In this document: in pieces, positions 60,289 through 64,000 of the stretch
Layout: every line of letters starts with the position of its first letter
How positions within the stretch are numbered: the stretch's first letter is position 1
Assembly (NCBI GenBank): GCA_963789565.1
Contig: CAWBKX010000002.1
Location: forward strand, 1,736,001 to 1,800,000
Source: CALAGB01 sp963789565
GTDB lineage: Bacteria > Chloroflexota > Chloroflexia > Thermomicrobiales > Thermomicrobiaceae
DNA: 64,000 nt
Direction: 5' to 3'
Translations under genes and position numbers: made by a program
The notes under the pieces: model-generated
What the model was told of the DNA's origin: nothing
Databases searched by the model: none
Seen by the model: only the letters and a program-made list of their open reading frames with translations

Positions 60289-60314
60289 AAGTAACTACGC
60301 TTTTAGAAGTAACT
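60289..60314. promoter_or_regulatory. AAGTAACT direct repeats, candidate HxlR sites
   Basis: AAGTAACT occurs at 60289-60296 and 60307-60314, 18 bases apart, directly downstream of the -10 box and so over the start of transcription. This suits a repressor; the divergent HxlR protein is the likely binder. Direct rather than inverted repeats make this a candidate only. Confidence 0.4.
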
Positions 60315-60328
60315 CCGGAGGAAAAGTA

Positions 60329-60898
60329 ATGGACAGTCAAACGCAACAGGGCCAGGCAACCACCACACTAACGCGGTGGAACATCGACCCGGCCCACTCT
60401 GAGGTCGGGTTTGCCGCCAAGCACATGATGATCAGCACGGTGCGCGGTCGTTTCAGTGACGTTTCGGGCTTCATCGATTTTGACGAGCACAATCCCGAGT
60501 CGGCCAAGATCGACGTCGAGGTTGGCGTCACGAGCATTGATACCCGGCAGGAGGGGCGCGACAACCACCTGCGTTCGGCCGACTTCTTCGACGCCGAGAC
60601 GCATCCCAGCATGAAATTCGTGAGCACGAAGGTCGAACACCTCAAAGGGAGTCAGTACAAGGTGACCGGCGATCTGACGATTCGTGGCACCACCAACCCA
60701 GTCACACTCGATGCCACCTTCGAGGGCGCGCATCCGGACCCCTGGGGAGGCACCCGCGCCGGTTTCACCGCTAACGGCAAGATCAACCGGCATGAATTTG
60801 GGCTCGACTGGAATGCCACAATTGAAGCGGGTGGTGTCGTTGTCGGTCCAGAGGTCAAGCTCCAGTTTGAGGTCGAGGCCGTCAAGCAACAACAATAA
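60329..60898 (+). CDS. YceI family protein
   Basis: 189 residues, GGAGG before the ATG. YceI lipocalin-like barrel: WNIDPAHSEVGFAAKHMMIS, VRGRFSDVSGFIDFD, RDNHLRSADFFDAETHPSMK and KINRHEFGLDW. No signal peptide, in contrast to periplasmic YceI, so it is cytoplasmic or exported by another route. Known: members bind isoprenoids or amphipathic molecules and are often induced by stress. Placed under a strong promoter and facing an HxlR regulator, so induction by a reactive compound is inferred. Confidence 0.88.
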   Translation: MDSQTQQGQATTTLTRWNIDPAHSEVGFAAKHMMISTVRGRFSDVSGFIDFDEHNPESAKIDVEVGVTSIDTRQEGRDNHLRSADFFDAETHPSMKFVSTKVEHLKGSQYKVTGDLTIRGTTNPVTLDATFEGAHPDPWGGTRAGFTANGKINRHEFGLDWNATIEAGGVVVGPEVKLQFEVEAVKQQQ

Positions 60899-60911
60899 CG
60901 TCCTGCTCCCC

Positions 60912-60937
60912 GGGCCGGCGGAGACATCTGCCGGCCC
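60912..60937. terminator. Bidirectional terminator between YceI and PCMT-like genes
   Basis: GGGCCGGC (60912-60919) and GCCGGCCC (60930-60937) form an 8-bp GC hairpin between convergent stops at 60898 and 60946. A T-rich CTATTTAAT follows on the plus strand. Confidence 0.65.
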
Positions 60938-60945
60938 AGCCCTAT

Positions 60946-62106
60946 TTAATGACTCCCTCGAAACCGAAAAACGTAGCGCCAGTTGGCCGTCTCATGCGTC
61001 ATCGCAGTCGCGACAGGCGGGTTGGCGACCTCCCTGGGCCAGACTTCCATCTCGACGGCGTCGATGCCTGGTGACCCGCTTGCACGCCAGTGCTCCAACA
61101 GCGAAGCCAGTCGATCGCTGGCGCGGATGGCACCGTAGCTGAGAAGCGTCGCGGTCCCTTCCACCTCGAAGGGAACGCTCACCAGACAAAGCGATCGGTC
61201 TGATTCATCGGCCAGTCCGAATGTGCCGCCGCTGAACCCGGTGATCTGTGCGTCAGTCGACGACATCATCAGCATCGATGGCTCATGTAGGGCCATGAAG
61301 AGCACGAAACCGGTCCAGTTCCGGCCCTCAAGCGTTCGCCGGCGCGGAAGCGCTGCGATGAGCTCGCTCAGTAGCTCGTCGATTTGCTCACCACCGGTAG
61401 CGACCATCACGTTCGGCTGGAGCGCGCGATACTGGTCGGTGCCCGCCATCCGGCCACGGATGCGGGTGAAACCGCAGGCCACAGCCGACCGGCTGACCAA
61501 CGATCGGTCACGCTTTTCGAAGGCGACACAAATCTGAAATGTGCTGACCCACAACGGCACGACGAGGATTCCGCCCGGTGCCAGCTGATCGACCCAGGCT
61601 GGGGAAATATCTGCCGCGCCCACAGTCAGCTCGACGCGATCATACGGCGCGCCCTGAGCCCAACCCGCTCCGCCGTCCGTCTCGATAACCTCGATGCGAT
61701 CGTAACCCGCATCCTTCAGGCGCCCTTTGGCCCAGGCCGCCACCTCGGGATCGATCTCCAGTGACGTGACGCTCCCGGACTCCCCAACCAACTCTTGCAG
61801 CAACGCCGCGTTGTAGCCCGTGCCGGCCCCGACCTCGAGGACGCGCAGGCCCTCGTGTAGCTCGAGCTGCTCCAGCATCGTGGCCATCATTCTGGGTTGA
61901 GAGGAGGAACTGACCGGCACGCCAGACTGCTTCTTGGTCGTGATGGCCTGGTCGCGATAGACATCTTCAAGCGCATGTCCCGGCAGGAACGCCTCACGCG
62001 GCACGCGCAGGAAAGCACCTGCGATGGCGGCGTCGCGTTCTGTGTCATTCAGGCGCATGATTTCGACCAGTTGACGACGCAGCTGCAGCGAGGATGAACC
62101 ACTCAC
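60946..62106 (-). CDS. PCMT-like protein methyltransferase with C-terminal extension
   Basis: 386 residues, GTG start with GGGAG upstream. The first 210 residues are a protein-L-isoaspartate O-methyltransferase-like domain: VPREAFLPGHALEDVYRDQA, TKKQSGVPVSSSSQPRMMAT, SAM motif LRVLEVGAGTGYNAALLQEL. The remaining 170 residues are an extra domain not present in ordinary PCMT (about 210 residues), of unknown fold. Known: PCMT-like enzymes with such extensions occur both as housekeeping repair enzymes in some phyla and as modification enzymes in lanthipeptide and other RiPP clusters. It is 17 kb from the RiPP-like precursors, so a link is speculative. Confidence 0.83.
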   Translation of the reverse strand: MSGSSSLQLRRQLVEIMRLNDTERDAAIAGAFLRVPREAFLPGHALEDVYRDQAITTKKQSGVPVSSSSQPRMMATMLEQLELHEGLRVLEVGAGTGYNAALLQELVGESGSVTSLEIDPEVAAWAKGRLKDAGYDRIEVIETDGGAGWAQGAPYDRVELTVGAADISPAWVDQLAPGGILVVPLWVSTFQICVAFEKRDRSLVSRSAVACGFTRIRGRMAGTDQYRALQPNVMVATGGEQIDELLSELIAALPRRRTLEGRNWTGFVLFMALHEPSMLMMSSTDAQITGFSGGTFGLADESDRSLCLVSVPFEVEGTATLLSYGAIRASDRLASLLEHWRASGSPGIDAVEMEVWPREVANPPVATAMTHETANWRYVFRFRGSH

Positions 62107-62391
62107 GTGACGCTCCCATCAAGTCGCATCCGGCTCTCAAATTTTCCCATGTAGATGGCAAAAACGAAGGAGATGTGAAGCCGACTCCAAAGGTCCTTGG
62201 ATACCTGTACTGACAGACGGGTAATGCACCTGCACCCTCGGCATCACGGTACTGTCCAGTTGCCGGACGCTCTCACATACCCCCCACGGCTATTCTATAC
62301 ATATCGAACCGACGCTCCCGGACGGACCGAATGAGCGAGGTTGAGAGAGCGGGTAGGGGACTTGAAGACCCGGCCCGAGAGAGAGGTTCAG

Positions 62392-62577
62392 ATGTACTTC
62401 CTCGATTCCACCACGATGGTTCAGTTGGCTCTAGAGCGACAGCGTGATCTGACCAAGGACATCAAGGTCAATTCGCCCCGCGCGAGCTACGCCATCGCTT
62501 CCAAAGGCAGTCGCAGGTCTCTCCAGCATTCAGCTGGTGCGGCACTCGTCCGAATCGGTCGACACCTGCAGGCTTAA
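62392..62577 (+). CDS. Small basic protein, 61 residues
   Basis: ATG at 62392 preceded by AGAGAGG; the frame opens at 62341. The first half is helical (DSTTMVQLALERQRDLTKDI), the second basic and Ser/Ala-rich (SPRASYAIASKGSRRSLQHS). Similar small helical-then-basic proteins are often seen in Chloroflexota and Actinobacteria without known function. An intrinsic terminator 87 bases downstream supports a real transcript. Confidence 0.5.
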   Translation: MYFLDSTTMVQLALERQRDLTKDIKVNSPRASYAIASKGSRRSLQHSAGAALVRIGRHLQA

Positions 62578-62663
62578 TCGATGGCGGGTACGAAGAGAGG
62601 TGCCCGCGGACAGCGACGTCCGCTAGAGCGCCAAAGCCGCAGCCGCCAGAATGTTCCCCCAGG

Positions 62664-62704
62664 AGTGGCGTGATCCCAATCGATGAGGATCACGCCACTT
62701 CTTT
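62664..62704 (+). terminator. Intrinsic terminator after the small basic protein
   Basis: AGTGGCGTGATCC (62664-62676) pairs perfectly with GGATCACGCCACT (62687-62699), 13 bp, followed by TCTTTAT. A strong hairpin. Confidence 0.85.
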
Positions 62705-62827
62705 ATCTCCTCGTATTCCAACAACGCCCTCACCGATCTGATCACACGCAATCCAGCAACAGAGTGCACCATTCTTTCGACACGTTATGCTTACCACCTG
62801 ACCCAATCCATGTCGTGGAGGAAGACG

Positions 62828-63814
62828 ATGTCCGAACTGCGTGTCGCGCTCTTGCAAATGGTCGCCTGCGGCACTGACCAGGAAGCCAATCGTCGCAAAG
62901 GGGACGCGTTCGTGCGCCGGGCAAAAGCCATGGACGCCGACATCGCGCTCTTTCCCGAGATGTGGAACGTCGGCTATGCACCGATGGAAGGACATGCGTC
63001 CAACTCGGGCGACATCTGGCGAGCGCCCTCGGTGTGGCAACGGAGTCAGAAGCCATTTCAGCGCGCCGAGCCAGAGGTGCGACATCGCTGGCAGGAGCGT
63101 GCCATCGAGCGGGATAGTCCGTTCGTGGAGCACTTCCGCGGTCTCGCCCAGGAGCTAGACATGGCCATCGCGCTGACCTACCTCGAACGCTGGCCGGGGG
63201 CACCACGCAATTCGATGTCGCTGATCGATCGCCACGGCAACTTGATGATGACCTATGCCAAAATTCATACATGCGACTTCGATGAGCCGGAAGCTTCCAC
63301 CACTCCTGGCGACGACTTCTACGTGGTCGACCTCGATACAGCGACCGGACCGGTCAAAATCGGCGCCATGATCTGCTACGACCGGGAGTTTCCTGAAAGC
63401 GCGCGCATCCTGATGCTCAAAGGGGCCGAGATCATCCTGACGCCCACCGCCTGCGACCTGCCTGCCAATCGATTGATGCAGTTCCAGACACGGGCCATGG
63501 AGAACATGGTGGGAGTGGCGATGGCGAATTACGCTGCACCAGGGTTCAACGGTCACTCGGTCGCCTACCACCCGATTGCGTTCGACGACAACGGCGCGCA
63601 ACGAGATATGTTGATCGTTGAGGCGGGTGAAGCAGAGGGCGTGTATCTCGCGACGTTCGACCTGGAGGAATTGCGCGACTATCGGGTGCGCGAGGCCTGG
63701 GGCAACGCGTTCCGGCGTCCGCACCGCTACGGCGCCATCACGTCGCCAGAGGTTGCCGAGCCTTTCATTCGTGTGGGCGAAGACGGAGCACCATATCCGC
63801 GGCTCGAGCGCTGA
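62828..63814 (+). CDS. Carbon-nitrogen hydrolase (nitrilase superfamily)
   Basis: 328 residues from the ATG at 62828, chosen for GGAGGAAGACG directly before it. The catalytic Glu-Lys-Cys triad is visible: Glu in IALFPEMWNVG, Lys in MTYAKIHTCDFDEP, Cys in AMICYDREFPESARILMLKG. No N-terminal signal. Known: the superfamily includes amidases, beta-ureidopropionases and N-carbamoyl hydrolases. The region EPEVRHRWQERAIERDSPFV is an insertion after strand 2, compatible with the N-carbamoylputrescine or omega-amidase branches, but the substrate is not settled. Confidence 0.86.
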   Translation: MSELRVALLQMVACGTDQEANRRKGDAFVRRAKAMDADIALFPEMWNVGYAPMEGHASNSGDIWRAPSVWQRSQKPFQRAEPEVRHRWQERAIERDSPFVEHFRGLAQELDMAIALTYLERWPGAPRNSMSLIDRHGNLMMTYAKIHTCDFDEPEASTTPGDDFYVVDLDTATGPVKIGAMICYDREFPESARILMLKGAEIILTPTACDLPANRLMQFQTRAMENMVGVAMANYAAPGFNGHSVAYHPIAFDDNGAQRDMLIVEAGEAEGVYLATFDLEELRDYRVREAWGNAFRRPHRYGAITSPEVAEPFIRVGEDGAPYPRLER

Positions 63815-63833
63815 TCGAATCGATCACGCAGCC

Positions 63834-64000
63834 AACGAGCCGCGCGATGATATCGCGTGCTCGGATTGCGTTGTGAGCGGTTCCTCGACATCTGCCACCT
63901 GGACCGCGCCAAGCATCAAGACTGAGACAGATGCCATCACGCAGAGTGTGACCGCAGCCAGCGGCACCATGATCTTGTAGGAATCACCCGGCCCGGCGAT
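63834..64000 (-). CDS. C-terminal end of a membrane protein, cut by window edge
   Basis: A minus-strand frame enters at base 64000 and stops with TGA at 63834-63836. It encodes 55 residues containing one hydrophobic span (KIMVPLAAVTLCVMASVSVL) and a polar C-terminal tail (ADVEEPLTTQSEHAISSRGS). It is convergent with the hydrolase gene (20-base gap), as expected for a true gene end. Family not recognisable from this fragment. Confidence 0.5.

Noticed and set aside
1..64000. CRISPR arrays, tRNA and rRNA genes
   Set aside because: No regularly spaced direct repeats of 25-40 bases were seen, and no cloverleaf with a TTCGA-type T-arm and matching acceptor stem could be found in the intergenic spaces.

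Overview
The window looks like a chromosomal segment of a GC-rich Chloroflexota bacterium, probably near Thermomicrobia/Sphaerobacter. This is inferred from gene content: a CopC-CopD fusion, a ChrB-like/COG4280 pair, an L,D-transpeptidase with repeats ahead of an SH3 domain, a Ser/Thr kinase carrying a TolB-type propeller, and frequent GGGAG/GGAGG ribosome sites with GTG starts. No 16S or other taxonomic marker is present. I see no phage, integrase, transposase, CRISPR array, rRNA or tRNA. The layout is short operons on both strands with housekeeping genes mixed in.

Layout. 1-3.8 kb: a truncated DsbA-like gene divergent from a BlaI repressor/M56 peptidase pair with two BlaI-type operators between them, then a membrane protein divergent from a TetR regulator. 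4.1-5.0 kb: a decayed dppB/dppC fusion remnant. 5.3-9.9 kb: CopC-CopD protein, small membrane protein, MFS exporter, cupin. 10-13 kb: a three-gene flavin electron-transfer operon (FMN-carrier protein, ApbE flavin transferase, RnfD/NqrB-FNR fusion). 13.2-20.3 kb: a duplicated-domain lipoprotein, then LuxR-LAL regulator, acyl-CoA ligase and SDR. 20.6-22.2 kb: ChrB-like/COG4280/small membrane protein operon. 23.3-27.7 kb: L,D-transpeptidase, MarR regulator, and two genes each broken by one in-frame stop (alkyl sulfatase, ABC ATPase). 28.3-35.1 kb: complete peptide ABC importer subunits converging on a gamma-glutamyltransferase/glycine-oxidase operon. 35.3-42.8 kb: a signalling block (PP2C-GAF-PAS-adenylate cyclase, Ser/Thr kinase with outside propeller, Pro/Glu-rich partner, GAF protein, cytoplasmic subtilisin-like protease).

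43.3-44.2 kb holds the most unusual item: three tandem genes for 80-89 residue peptides that share a leader-like segment ending in a conserved [DE]-V-x-G-H-M motif, followed by divergent Ser/Thr-rich tails each with two cysteines. They look like RiPP precursor paralogues. No recognisable modification enzyme lies beside them. The GAF protein and the prodomain-less S8 protease are the next genes downstream on the same strand.

44.7-52.3 kb is mostly housekeeping: gltX, a PIG-L deacetylase, two small proteins, rnc, prs and a class B PBP. 52.5-64 kb: a frameshifted FAD monooxygenase, an apparently empty 760-base stretch, a GIDE-domain membrane protein, DJ-1/PfpI protein, aminotransferase plus metE (methionine metabolism), HxlR divergent from YceI with a good promoter, a long PCMT-like methyltransferase, a small ORF with its own terminator, a nitrilase-family hydrolase and the C-terminal end of a membrane protein.

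Four genes or remnants are broken (4.2, 25-27, 27 and 52.5 kb), so gene decay or consensus errors are a theme of this contig.
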